The notes under the pieces were generated by a model. It saw nothing but the letters and a program-made list of their open reading frames with translations, searched no databases and was not told the DNA's origin. A program made the translations under genes and the position numbers. Source: Brumimicrobium glaciale (GTDB lineage Bacteria > Bacteroidota > Bacteroidia > Flavobacteriales_D > Crocinitomicaceae). Taken from it: 64,000 bases of DNA. Every line of letters starts with the position of its first letter. The first letter of the stretch is position 1. The stretch lies in NCBI RefSeq assembly GCF_004152935.1, contig NZ_SETE01000002.1:744001-808000 (forward strand), written 5' to 3'. Of this stretch, positions 34,415-44,700 are shown one piece after another.

Positions 34415-36121
34415 ATGGAAGAAAGGCTTTCAATAACGAAACGATTTTGGCAACTTATTAAAGTAGACGGTAAAGAAATTAGAAATGTTTATTACTATTC
34501 ATTTTTTGCTGGATTAACCAGTCTTACTTTACCCTTAGGGATTCAATCAATTATTAACCTTATTCAAATTGGTCGAATCAATTCTGCTTGGATAGTGATG
34601 GTGATAATTGTGGTACTGGGATTTGCTGTAAAAGGAATTCTTCAAATATTGCAACTTCGAATTACGGAAAATATACAACAACGCATTTTTACAAGGGCCG
34701 CTTTTGAGTTTGCATATCGCATACCTAGAATCCGTTTAGAAGCTCTATTTAAAACATATACTCCAGAATTAGTCAATCGGTTTTTTGATGTAATGACCAT
34801 TCAAAAAGGAATGTCGAAATTATTGACCTCCATTTCAACGGCAGGAATCACTGTGTTTTTGGGCTTAATTCTACTTTCTCTTTACCATCCTTTCTTTATC
34901 ATATTTAGTTTTTTGCTATTGGCTATTCTGTATTTCATGTTTCAATTCATGGGAAGAAGAGGATTAAATACAAGTTTAGAAGAATCAACCCACAAATATA
35001 AATTGGCGCATTGGCTGGAAGAAGTTGGACGAACAAGCATAAGTTTCAAACTTGCAGGGAAGACAGATTATGCTTTAGAGAGATCAAATATCCATGCGGA
35101 AGATTATCTCAATGCCAGAGAAAAACATTTTAAGGTACTGGTTTCTCAATATTCATTACTGGTAATTTTCAAAGTGCTTATTGTTGCTGGATTATTGATT
35201 ATTGGTGGAGTTCTAGTAATGGAGCAACAAATGAATATTGGTCAATTCGTGGCAGCAGAAATTATCATTGTAATGATTATAAACTCAGTCGAAAAATTGA
35301 TTCGTGATATTGATACAATTTATGACGTACTGACAGGAATTGAGAAAGTTGCGCAAGTTACAGATATGCCACTAGAGAATGATGATGGGTTTGATCTGAG
35401 AGAGAATCTTCCTCAAGGTGGCTTGAATGTTAATATCAATAATCTAACTTTTACTTATCCTAACAACAGCATTTCGACATTAATTGATGTTGATTTTAAA
35501 GTAAAAAGCAATGAAAAAATTGCTTTAGTTGGCGGTATAAGTTCAGGAAAAGGAACAATATTGCAATTGATTGCTGGACTTTATGAAGTAGACCATGGAA
35601 ATATATCATTCAATGATTTATCTATTGGAAGCTTGAATTTAGAATCATTGAGGAGCGTAATGGGTTCCTATTTACAACAAGAAGACCTTTTCTATGGGAC
35701 AATTATTGAAAACATAATGGTTGGAAGAAAGTCCGCAACTCCAAAAAATGTGAGGTGGGCTATTGAAAAAGTTGGCTTAACCCAATTCATTGGAAAACTT
35801 CCTTTGGGATACAATACGATGATTTTGCCCAATGGAAAAACATTGCCTAAGGATGTAATTCAAAAATTATTAATTGCGAGAAGCATAGTTGACAAACCGC
35901 GTCTATTATTATTCGAGAATTCATTTGTTCAATTGAATGAAATAGATAAAGACAATATTATTAAGTTCCTATTTGACAAGAGCAATCAATGGACCATCAT
36001 TTTCATAACTAATGATGAGGAATTGATGCAAAGTTGTGATAAAGTAGTCGTAATGGATTCAGGTCGAATAAAAGGACAAGGAAAATACGAGCAGATTAAA
36101 TCATATTTAAATAATAATTAA
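34415..36121 (+). CDS. ABC exporter (fused permease-ATPase) with eroded ATPase motifs
   Basis: 568 residues. Residues ~20-300 form a six-helix type I exporter membrane domain (LTLPLGIQSIINLIQIG ...), ~335-568 an ABC ATPase domain. The Walker A is GGISSGKGT, with Gly where Ser/Thr coordinates Mg; the signature LSGGQ is replaced by LPKDV; Walker B reads LLLFEN (Asp to Glu, catalytic Glu to Asn); the switch His is replaced (FITND). The Q-loop (YLQQEDLF) is kept. Similar departures occur in related Bacteroidota proteins as I recall, so it may be a family trait. Forms a type I-like export system with the HlyD and TolC proteins that follow. Confidence 0.85.
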   Translation: MEERLSITKRFWQLIKVDGKEIRNVYYYSFFAGLTSLTLPLGIQSIINLIQIGRINSAWIVMVIIVVLGFAVKGILQILQLRITENIQQRIFTRAAFEFAYRIPRIRLEALFKTYTPELVNRFFDVMTIQKGMSKLLTSISTAGITVFLGLILLSLYHPFFIIFSFLLLAILYFMFQFMGRRGLNTSLEESTHKYKLAHWLEEVGRTSISFKLAGKTDYALERSNIHAEDYLNAREKHFKVLVSQYSLLVIFKVLIVAGLLIIGGVLVMEQQMNIGQFVAAEIIIVMIINSVEKLIRDIDTIYDVLTGIEKVAQVTDMPLENDDGFDLRENLPQGGLNVNINNLTFTYPNNSISTLIDVDFKVKSNEKIALVGGISSGKGTILQLIAGLYEVDHGNISFNDLSIGSLNLESLRSVMGSYLQQEDLFYGTIIENIMVGRKSATPKNVRWAIEKVGLTQFIGKLPLGYNTMILPNGKTLPKDVIQKLLIARSIVDKPRLLLFENSFVQLNEIDKDNIIKFLFDKSNQWTIIFITNDEELMQSCDKVVVMDSGRIKGQGKYEQIKSYLNNN

Positions 36122-36122
36122 T

Positions 36123-37475
36123 ATGCTGAACTTATCTAAAGAGTCCATCACTCAAAAAATACACAATAAGAGATTTAGTGCACTCCTCACAGTTGAGGGA
36201 AGAGTAGCCAATAGAGTTCTGCCTAGAATCCTTTCAGTTGCGTTGATCATTTTTACTATATTTCTTTTTGTTCCTTGGACGCAAAACATTCGCGGAAGTG
36301 GAAATGTGACGGCACTTTCTCCATCTTCTCGACCACAAATGTTGTATTCTATAATTCCAGGAAGAATTGATCAATGGTTTGTCCAAGAAGGAGATTTCGT
36401 AAAAAAAGGAGATACGATTATCAAGATTTCAGAGATTAAAGCTGAGTATTTTGACCCTCAATTATTAGAGCGAACATCAGACCAAGTAGAAGCATCAGAA
36501 AAGTCGGTTGAAGCCTATTCAGACAAAGTAAAAACCTTGGACGACCAAGTTGGAAATCTACGAGAAATTTTAAAGCTGAAGTTAGAACAAGCAAAAAACA
36601 AGCTTAAGCAAGCTCATCTTAAAGTACAAAGTGACAGTATAAAGTTTGAAGCTTCAAAGATGAATGAAGAAATTGCTAAAAATCAATTGGGTCGTTTTGA
36701 AACTTTGTTGAACGATGGACTAAAATCTCAAACTGATTTTGAAAATAGAAAATTAAAATATCAAAAGACTGTTGCTGAAAAAATAGGCGCAGAAAATGAT
36801 TTACTTGTTTCTCGCAACGATGTGTTCAATGCAAAGATTGAATTAAACTCTATTCGCAATGATAACAATATGAGTATTGCGAAGATTAATTCAGAGAAAT
36901 TCAGTACAGAATCGAATCAAATGAGTGCATTAAAAGAAGTGCGAAATTTGGAGAACAAATTGGCGAATTATAAAATACGTCAAGGATTCTATTATGTTAC
37001 CGCTCCACAAGACGGTTATATTACACAATCGATTTCAACAGGAATTGGAGAATTGATCAAAGAAAGTGACCAAATTGTGAGTATCATGCCTTCCAATGCG
37101 CCTTTAGCAGTTGAAATGTATGTTGAACCAATTGATATTCCATTAATCAAAAAAGGACAACAAGTAAGAATTCAATTTGATGGATGGCCTGCAATTGTGT
37201 TTTCTGGCTGGCCCAACAAAAGTTCTGGAACATTTGGAGGAACAGTTTATGCAATTGATCGATTTGCTCAACCGAATGGTACATTTAGAATATTGGTAGA
37301 ACCAGATACAACGAATGAAGAATGGCCTCCAGTACTAAGTATTGGTGGAGGAGCCAACAGCATGATTCTGCTTTCGGATGTTCCTATTTGGTATGAATTA
37401 TGGCGTCAATTCAATGGTTTTCCACCAGATTATTACACCAACGGAGCTAATCAGAAAAAGGTAAAAGATCAATAA
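36123..37475 (+). CDS. HlyD-family membrane-fusion adaptor
   Basis: 450 residues. One N-terminal transmembrane helix (about residues 38-55, LSVALIIFTIFLFVPW), a biotinyl-lipoyl-like half motif (GRIDQWFVQEGDFVKKGDTI), a long periplasmic coiled coil (about 110-270, rich in Lys/Glu), the second lipoyl half (YYVTAPQDGYITQSI), and a beta-barrel region (PIDIPLIKKGQQVRIQFDGWP). It should link the inner-membrane ABC protein to the outer-membrane TolC channel. Starts one base after the ABC stop and overlaps the TolC gene by one base. Confidence 0.92.
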   Translation: MLNLSKESITQKIHNKRFSALLTVEGRVANRVLPRILSVALIIFTIFLFVPWTQNIRGSGNVTALSPSSRPQMLYSIIPGRIDQWFVQEGDFVKKGDTIIKISEIKAEYFDPQLLERTSDQVEASEKSVEAYSDKVKTLDDQVGNLREILKLKLEQAKNKLKQAHLKVQSDSIKFEASKMNEEIAKNQLGRFETLLNDGLKSQTDFENRKLKYQKTVAEKIGAENDLLVSRNDVFNAKIELNSIRNDNNMSIAKINSEKFSTESNQMSALKEVRNLENKLANYKIRQGFYYVTAPQDGYITQSISTGIGELIKESDQIVSIMPSNAPLAVEMYVEPIDIPLIKKGQQVRIQFDGWPAIVFSGWPNKSSGTFGGTVYAIDRFAQPNGTFRILVEPDTTNEEWPPVLSIGGGANSMILLSDVPIWYELWRQFNGFPPDYYTNGANQKKVKDQ

Positions 37476-38875
37476 TGAAAAAGTTAATTCTACTTATCGT
37501 TTTAGCTTCTCTCAGCTTTCAATGGTCAGCTGCACAAGATTCATCCCGAGTTTTGGGACTTTCTGACTTTCTTAATATCGTAAGAGCATTTCATCCTTTG
37601 GGAAAACAAGCTAATCTTAGAATTGAATACGGAGAACAAAATTTGAAAGCCAATCGTGGAGCTTTCGATCCTTATGTTTATGGAGATCTTTACCAAAAAT
37701 ATTTTGATGACAAACAGTATTACGATTTATTAAATGCTGGAATGAAAATACCCACTTGGTTTGGAATTGAGATTGATGCTGGATATGAACAATCGGATGG
37801 AAATTTCGTAAATCCACAAAGAGGAACACCAGCCAACGGATTGGTTTATGCCGGGATATCGATTCCAATAGGACAGGATTTATTTATAGATCAACGAAGA
37901 GCAGATTTAAGAAAAGCACAAGTTTATCAAGAAATAACAAAAGCTGAGCAGCAAATCTTGTTGAATGATTTATTTAAAGATGCTATTTCAGCGTATTGGG
38001 AATGGGTTGGAGCCGCTCGAAAATATACAATTTATCAAGAAGGAAAAGCACTTGCATTAACAAGATACAGAGCAATTACTAGAGCAGCAATGATTGGCGA
38101 AAGTCCAGCCATTGATACACTTGAAGCTTATATTGAATATCAAAACCGAACAATTTCTTTACAAGATGCAGTTTTGGATTATCGCAATGCGAATGCACAA
38201 TTGGAAGTTTTTCTTTGGAATCAAGATGGTATTCCGTTGGAGTTATCTGTAAATGTTTCACCTCCACAAACTGATGATTTTGATTCTTCACTTGACGTTA
38301 ACTTAATGAGAAAACACTTGGATTCTTTGTTGAGTAATCATCCTAAAATGGCAAAAAACGAATTGTATTTAGACCAATTAAATATTCAAAGAAAACTGGA
38401 CTTGGAGAGATTAAAACCAAAATTCGATCTAAAATACAATGCCATAAATGAACCTTTAAATGGAGATATAGTTCAAGGTTATTCTATGAACAATTACAAT
38501 TGGGGAGTTTCATTTAAAATGCCAATTTTCCTAAGAAAAGAAAGAGGTCAGCTTCAAAAAACGAATATACATATTATGGAACAGCAATACGCCAATGACC
38601 AAATGGTGAGAACTATAGGTTTAAATGTGAATGCCGCATTGAATATTTGGGAAACGACACAAGAACAATTGAGCGGTTATTCAACTATTGTGAAGAGCAC
38701 AAACCGATTATTACAAGCTGAACAACAAAAATTTGAAGCAGGAGAAAGTTCATTATTCTTGGTTAATTCGAGAGAATGGAGTTACATCAACACGCAAGTG
38801 AAATTTGTAGATTTATTAATGAAATCACAAAAAGCATTTATGAATATTGAATACCAGTTGGGAAGGTTGGAATGA
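37475..38875 (+). CDS. TolC-family outer-membrane efflux protein
   Basis: 466 residues, signal peptide cleaved near SAAQD (residue ~20). Long helical hairpins with periodic Asn/Gln-rich repeats (AEQQKFEAGESSLFLVNSRE and the AYWEWVGAARKY segment) are typical of OEP/TolC channels. Last gene of the TetR-ABC-HlyD-TolC operon; its ATG overlaps the stop of the adaptor gene (TAATG). Confidence 0.9.
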   Translation: MKKLILLIVLASLSFQWSAAQDSSRVLGLSDFLNIVRAFHPLGKQANLRIEYGEQNLKANRGAFDPYVYGDLYQKYFDDKQYYDLLNAGMKIPTWFGIEIDAGYEQSDGNFVNPQRGTPANGLVYAGISIPIGQDLFIDQRRADLRKAQVYQEITKAEQQILLNDLFKDAISAYWEWVGAARKYTIYQEGKALALTRYRAITRAAMIGESPAIDTLEAYIEYQNRTISLQDAVLDYRNANAQLEVFLWNQDGIPLELSVNVSPPQTDDFDSSLDVNLMRKHLDSLLSNHPKMAKNELYLDQLNIQRKLDLERLKPKFDLKYNAINEPLNGDIVQGYSMNNYNWGVSFKMPIFLRKERGQLQKTNIHIMEQQYANDQMVRTIGLNVNAALNIWETTQEQLSGYSTIVKSTNRLLQAEQQKFEAGESSLFLVNSREWSYINTQVKFVDLLMKSQKAFMNIEYQLGRLE

Positions 38876-38880
38876 TAATG

Positions 38881-38969
38881 GTTAATTAATGATTAATTAT
38901 AAATGTTTAATTATTAACGCAAAAAGAGGTTTTTCGATTGGTTATTGGTTTTTGATTAAGACTATAAGG
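38881..38969 (+). repeat. Dispersed element TTAACG...TTTTTCGATTGG..., copy 3 of 4
   Basis: TTTAATTATTAACG, CAAAAAGAGGTTTTTCGATTGG, TTATTGGTTTTTGATTAAG. Directly follows the TolC stop codon. Confidence 0.65.
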
Positions 38970-39006
38970 CGCAGGTGAATTTGGGTTGAAAAACGTGGAA
39001 TAAAAT

Positions 39007-39064
39007 GGTTCATTGTTAACGCAAAAAAAGGGCTTTTCAATTGGCTTATATCTTTTTCATTAAA
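39007..39064 (+). repeat. Dispersed element, copy 4 of 4 (most diverged)
   Basis: TTCATTGTTAACG, CAAAAAAAGGGCTTTTCAATTGG, CTTATATCTTTTTCATTAA. From 39187 to 39277 follow several inverted TTAACCATTAATAATTAACC-type words. No gene is visible in 38876-39277. Confidence 0.55.
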
Positions 39065-39277
39065 CAAATACTAGAATTTTTATATTGGGTATTAGATTTT
39101 CAATGCACGAGATTTCTGAGATGGGAATTTCGTAATCCAGTCACATTTGGTTTTACAAAATCATGGCGTTACGCATTTACAAAAACCCTAACACGTTAAT
39201 AATTAATAATTTAACATTAATAATTACAAAACCCCTAACGCGTTAACCATTAATAATTAACCATTTAACATTAATAA

Positions 39278-40057
39278 TTAGAGATTTCCATAAATATCGT
39301 TCAGGACTCCCGCTAATCTTACGCCACCTTTAAGGAGTTGATTTTTCATTGTTCCCCAGTGTGCATATTGGTATTTGTATTCCCAAGCGTAGCCACTTTC
39401 GTATTCATAAATTCCGTCACGGAAAGGCATACACTGATGTGCCCAATCATCAACGCTATCTGATTGCCAGTTTACCAATTCTTCATGTGTGGGATGATTT
39501 ATAATATCAGTTAGTTCAGTATAACTGTATTTTTTACCATCGATAATTTCACTATCCCAGATTTTATGGAGATTTGAACTTCCGCCAAACCAAGACATTT
39601 TAACATCATTTCCTCCTTTATCATTTCCGTTTCCAACATGCAACGGTTGGTGAATATCTCCTACTAAATGAATCAGAATCATTAAATATTCCTTTTCTAG
39701 TTGTGGATCTAATCCTTCTTTTTTGAGTTGCTCAATTACAAAATTTATTCCTGAAATCGCATCTCCTTTTGGATTGACATTTGTTTCGCTGTATTTCATC
39801 CCGTTTGGAATTGTAACATAATGCCAAGGTTTTAAAGAATCATATTTTTTATCCGATTTAATATCATCCATCCAATTACTCACTTCAGCCAAAGTTTGAT
39901 TTCCCAAAACACTTTGAATTTTATGCTTTGTTGCCTCATTCAAATGCTTACTTGCCACTTCTCCGATTACACGGTGACCTAACATTCCCCAAGCTTTTCC
40001 CTCAAATGAAATTGCAAGAGAAAGGATAACTAATACAATAGAAAATAAATGCTTCAT
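39278..40057 (-). CDS. S1/P1-type zinc-dependent nuclease
   Basis: 259 residues with a signal peptide whose cleavage after ...FEGKA exposes Trp as the new N-terminus (WGMLGHRVIGEVA), exactly as needed because that Trp is a zinc ligand in P1/S1 nucleases. Other ligands are visible: WMDDIK, PWHYV, LIHLVGDIHQPLHVG and LHKIWDSEI. The trinuclear-zinc enzymes cleave single-stranded nucleic acids and 3'-phosphates. It should be periplasmic or secreted and may serve nucleotide scavenging. Monocistronic and convergent with the ABC operon; TAACTTTA (40077-40084, minus) is a near-consensus -7 element. Confidence 0.93.
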   Translation of the reverse strand: MKHLFSIVLVILSLAISFEGKAWGMLGHRVIGEVASKHLNEATKHKIQSVLGNQTLAEVSNWMDDIKSDKKYDSLKPWHYVTIPNGMKYSETNVNPKGDAISGINFVIEQLKKEGLDPQLEKEYLMILIHLVGDIHQPLHVGNGNDKGGNDVKMSWFGGSSNLHKIWDSEIIDGKKYSYTELTDIINHPTHEELVNWQSDSVDDWAHQCMPFRDGIYEYESGYAWEYKYQYAHWGTMKNQLLKGGVRLAGVLNDIYGNL

Positions 40058-40196
40058 TTTGTTTGAATTTTGTGGTAAAGTTAGGAGAAATATTAAAACT
40101 AAATCTCACTTTTCTGTCAGCTCCCTTTCATGTCAAAATTTTAACATTTAATTTAGAACTTATCTAAACAATACTCAATTCAGTCTGTTTAATGGT

Positions 40197-40204
40197 TAAC
40201 TTTG
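40197..40204 (+). promoter_or_regulatory. -7 element of the MarR-RND operon
   Basis: Perfect TAACTTTG, 26 bases before the MarR ATG at 40231. Confidence 0.6.
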
Positions 40205-40230
40205 TAAACTTTTAAAATAAAGTCAAAACA

Positions 40231-40716
40231 ATGACCAAAATTCAGAAGCAGATAACTCCAATAGGAAGTTTGTTTGCACTTTTAACGAAAAAATACATTA
40301 GTGTCTATAGTGATAAACTTAGTTCTTTACCGATAGACAGATATTATTATGCTTTTTGGGTAATTTCTGAAAATGACGGGGAAATCACTTCCAAAAGATT
40401 AGCGGAAATTTTACATACTGACAAAGTATTGGTGGTGCGTATTTTAAAACATTTGACCGACAATAAATTTATTGAACGGATACAACATCCAAATGATAAA
40501 AGATCGTTCCTATTGCATGTTACTGAAACAGGAAAAAAATACGTTTCGGCAGTTGAAAAAGCAATAAAAGAGACTGACCAAGAATTTATAGCGTACGTTA
40601 ATCCAGAAAACAAAGAGGTATTTCTTTCTGAGTTAACCAGTTTATCAAATAAGGTTGAACCAATTAATTGTGAGAGAATTTTATTGGATTACAAGAATTT
40701 AAAAAAGTTTAAATAA
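40231..40716 (+). CDS. MarR-family transcriptional regulator
   Basis: 161 residues. Winged helix-turn-helix core: ITSKRLAEILHTDKVLVVRILKHL (landmarks SKRLAEIL and VVRILKHLTD) followed by the wing IQHPNDKRSFLLHVTETG. MarR proteins bind phenolic or other small ligands and release adjacent efflux operons. It is seven bases ahead of the RND adaptor gene, so it likely controls that system. Starts at the only ATG fitting the promoter. Confidence 0.92.
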   Translation: MTKIQKQITPIGSLFALLTKKYISVYSDKLSSLPIDRYYYAFWVISENDGEITSKRLAEILHTDKVLVVRILKHLTDNKFIERIQHPNDKRSFLLHVTETGKKYVSAVEKAIKETDQEFIAYVNPENKEVFLSELTSLSNKVEPINCERILLDYKNLKKFK

Positions 40717-40723
40717 ATAGAAA

Positions 40724-41767
40724 ATGAAAATAAAAGCGCTTATCTTTTCACTTCCCCTATTCCTAGTCTTTTCATGTGGCGAAGAACCTGGATTAAAAAA
40801 TACCGATAGACAAATCGACTACATCAATGTTGATTACTTCGTGACTAAACTTGAGTCTTTTGAGGAAATCATTACAGTTCCTGGGAAAACTATGCCTTTT
40901 GAACAGGTAAGTCTTTACAGTGAAGTTAACGGAAGAGTGAAGAAAATTCACTTTGAAGAGGGAAATCTAGTTAAAAAAGGTCAACTTTTAGTTACAGTTG
41001 ATACAGATATTCTTCAAGCAGAAAGAAACAAGCTGAATGTTGATTTAGAATTGGCAAAAAAAGATGAAACGCGTAAAAAAACACTTTTAGAAAGTGAAGC
41101 AGGAACGCAAGAAGCTTTGGAACAATCTGAATCTCGCACAAATTCTTTAAAAGCACAAATTCAATCTTTGGACGTTCAAATTGGAAAAGGAAGAATCACA
41201 GCTCCTTTTGAAGGAACAGTTGGATTGAGAGGAATAAGTAAAGGAGCATTTATAACAACCAATGATTTAATCACTGTTTTAGCGCAAACAAATCAATTAA
41301 AGGTAGATTTCTCAATTGCACAGCGTTATGCTCATAAAGTTGAAAAAGGTCAAAAAGTAACTTTACGCCCGCCATCAGATTCTTTAAATCCGACTCCAGT
41401 TAGTGCAACAGTTTATGCAACGAGTCCGATTATTAATGAGAACACACAAATGTTAAACGTTAGAGCAAAAGTCAACAACGGAAAAAACATTGTTGCTGGA
41501 GGATTCGTAAATGTAGACTATAACTTAGGTGAAATACCGAACAGTATTAGTGTCCCAACTTCTGCAATTGTTTCTGTAATTGACGGACAAATTGTTTGGG
41601 CTTTTGAGAATGGAAAAGCTGTTCAACGAAAAGTGAATATTGGAAACCGTTCTAGTGATAAAGTTCAAATCTTTGGCGAAGTAAAACAGAATGATACCAT
41701 TGTTTTAACAGGACTTTTAGGAATGAGAGTAGGTATGTCAATCAAAGCGAAAAACGAAATTAAATGA
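40724..41767 (+). CDS. RND efflux membrane-fusion lipoprotein (MexA/AcrA-like)
   Basis: 347 residues, SPII signal with lipobox LVFSC at about residue 17, as in AcrA-type adaptors. Lipoyl half motifs (GRVKKIHFEEGNLVKKGQLLV and ITAPFEGTVGLRGI), a short coiled coil between them, beta-barrel and membrane-proximal domains (GQIVWAFENGKAVQRKV). Its final four bases overlap the start of the RND pump gene (ATGA), a sign of translational coupling. Confidence 0.94.
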   Translation: MKIKALIFSLPLFLVFSCGEEPGLKNTDRQIDYINVDYFVTKLESFEEIITVPGKTMPFEQVSLYSEVNGRVKKIHFEEGNLVKKGQLLVTVDTDILQAERNKLNVDLELAKKDETRKKTLLESEAGTQEALEQSESRTNSLKAQIQSLDVQIGKGRITAPFEGTVGLRGISKGAFITTNDLITVLAQTNQLKVDFSIAQRYAHKVEKGQKVTLRPPSDSLNPTPVSATVYATSPIINENTQMLNVRAKVNNGKNIVAGGFVNVDYNLGEIPNSISVPTSAIVSVIDGQIVWAFENGKAVQRKVNIGNRSSDKVQIFGEVKQNDTIVLTGLLGMRVGMSIKAKNEIK

Positions 41768-44700
41768 GTATTTCAACGTTAAGTATAAACCGTCCGGTAC
41801 TGGCAATGGTGATGTCCATTGTTATTATCATTTTCGGTGCAATCGGATTTTCATCTTTAGGAGTGCGCGAGTTCCCTTCTGTAGATCCACCAATTATTAC
41901 GGTAACCACCAACTATCCCGGTGCGAATGCCGATATTATTGAATCTCAAATTACTGAACCACTTGAAGAAGCGGTGAATCAAGTTCAAGGAATTCGTACC
42001 ATGACTTCCGTGAGTAGCGATGGCCGTAGTACAATTACTGTCGAATTTAACTTGGATTTAGATTTAGATAATGCTGCCAATGATATTCGAGATAAAGTTT
42101 CTGGAGCAATTAGAAATTTACCAGATGATGCAGATCCTCCCATCGTAGCGAAATCGGATGCTGATGCGGAAACAATTTTCACTTTATCAGTTCAATCGGA
42201 CAGTAGAAGTTTGTTGGAATTAACAGATATCGGAACCAATCTTTTCAAAGAGCGTTTACAAACCATTACTGGAATTAGTAGAATTTACCTTTGGGGAGAG
42301 AAGAAATATTCTATGAAATTGATGTTGGAGCCAAACAAAATGACGGCAAAAAACATCACAGCAACAGAAGTGAGAACTGCTTTACTGCGCGAAAACATCG
42401 AATTGCCATCTGGTAGAATTGAAGGAGATAATGTAGAAATGACCATTCGTACATTTGGTCGATTATCAACAGCTGAGGAATTCAATGACCTTATAATACG
42501 TGAAGAAAACGGTGAACTTGTTCGATTTAAAGATATCGGATCTGCAGAAATGCGTCCACAAAACGAAAGAACACTTTTACGTGGAAATGCAGGTGTACCC
42601 ATGATTGGTATTGCTATTCAACCACAACCGGGAGCCAATTATATTGAAATCGTGGATAAGATTTACGAGAAAATCAACGAGATCAGTGCCGATTTACCAG
42701 ATGATATTCATTTAGGTGTAGCAATGGATACGACGGAGAATATTCGTAAATCTATTGACGAAGTAAAAGAAACGGTAATCATTTCTTTCTTATTGGTTGT
42801 TTTGGTTGTATTCCTCTTTTTAAGAAACTGGAGAACAACATTGGTTCCAATTATTGCTATTCCAATTTCATTAGTTGGTACATTCTTCATCATGTATTTG
42901 ATGGGATTCTCAATCAATATCTTAACACTTTTAGCAATCGTTTTAACCACAGGACTGGTCGTCGATGATGCTATTGTTGTGATGGAAAACATCTATTCCA
43001 AGATTGAGAAAGGCATGAAGCCTAAGCAAGCCGCTATTGAAGGATCAAACGAGATAATTTTCGCAATTCTAGCAACAACCATTACATTAACAGCCGTATT
43101 TATGCCGGTCATCTTCTTGGATGGATTAACGGGTCGTTTATTTAGAGAGTTTGGGGTCGTCGTCGCTGGTTCAGTAATTATTTCTTCATTCGTTTCTTTG
43201 ACATTAACACCAATGATGTCGTCTAGAATGTTGAAAAAGACAGAGAATAAAAGTAAAATATTCTTAAGGTCTGAAAGATTTTTTGATGGATTAACGAGAG
43301 GTTACAAGCGTTCTTTGATTGCATTTATGAGAAGACCTTGGCAAGCGTTAATTTATATGGCAATAATCATTGCGTCAATTTTCGTCTTTGGAAGTCAGTT
43401 ACAATCTGAATTGGCACCAATGGAAGACAAAGGCCGATTAATGATTATGAGTACAGCGCCTGAGGGAACTTCATTTGAAAGAATGGATGAATTTCAGAAA
43501 GAGTTGATTGCTTTAGTGGATACGCTTCCAGAAAGAAAAGATATTCTTTCAGTAACCGCTCCAGGATTTGGATCTTCAGTTTCTACAAACGGTGGTTTTG
43601 TTCGTTTGAATTTAGTACCAAAAGGTGAACGTGAAAAGAGTCAAAATGATTTAGCCAACGAAATTAGTGGTAAACTAAAAGACTTTAATTTTGCTAGAAC
43701 TTTCGTGGTTCAAGAGCAAACAATTGGTGGTGGTAGAATGTCTGGACTTCCGGTTCAATATGTTCTTCAAGCGCCAACATTAGAGAAGTTAGAAGAAATT
43801 CTTCCTGACTTTATGGACAAAGCACGTCAAAGTCCGGTTTTCCAAATGGTAGACGTTAACTTGAAATTCAACAAACCAGAATTACAGGTTACAATTAACC
43901 GTGAAAAAGCGAGTACTGTTGGGGTTACTGTTTTAGATATTGCTCAAACAATGCAATTGTATTTCTCTGGTCAGCGTTATGGATATTTCATAAAGGACGG
44001 AAAACAATATGAAGTAATTGGTCAAGCACACAAGGAATTCAGAAATGAGCCGAGTGATTTACAGGAAATTAATGTACGTAGTAAAAGTGGACAGTTAATT
44101 CCATTGAGCAATTTAGTGGATATTAAGGACGAATCAAGTCCACCACAATTGTTCCGATACAACAGATATGTTTCTGCAACAGTTTCTGCAGCGCCAGTTC
44201 CAGGTATGACCATTGGCGATGGAATTACGGAAATGGATAAAATCGCTGAAGAATTATTGGACGCTTCATTTACCACATCACTTTCTGGAACATCGAAAGA
44301 GTTTATGGAAAGTGGAGGAAGTTTAATCTTCGCATTTGGATTGGCCTTAATACTTGTTTACTTAGTATTATCAGCGCAGTTCGAAAGTTTTAGAGATCCA
44401 TTCACCATTATGTTAACCGTTCCTTTGGCATTGGCTGGAGCAGTTCTTACTCTTTGGTTATTTGATCAAACATTGAACATTTTTAGTCAGATTGGAATTA
44501 TAGTTCTGGTCGGTTTAGTAACCAAAAACGGGATCTTGATTGTAGAGTTTGCGAATCAGCGGAAGAAGGCTGGTTTGACACTAAAATCTGCAATTATTGA
44601 TGCTGCATCAGAACGTTTTAGACCGATTTTGATGACATCATTGGCAACGATTTTAGGAGCGCTACCAATTGCATTGGCTTTGGGTGACGCAGCAACAAGC

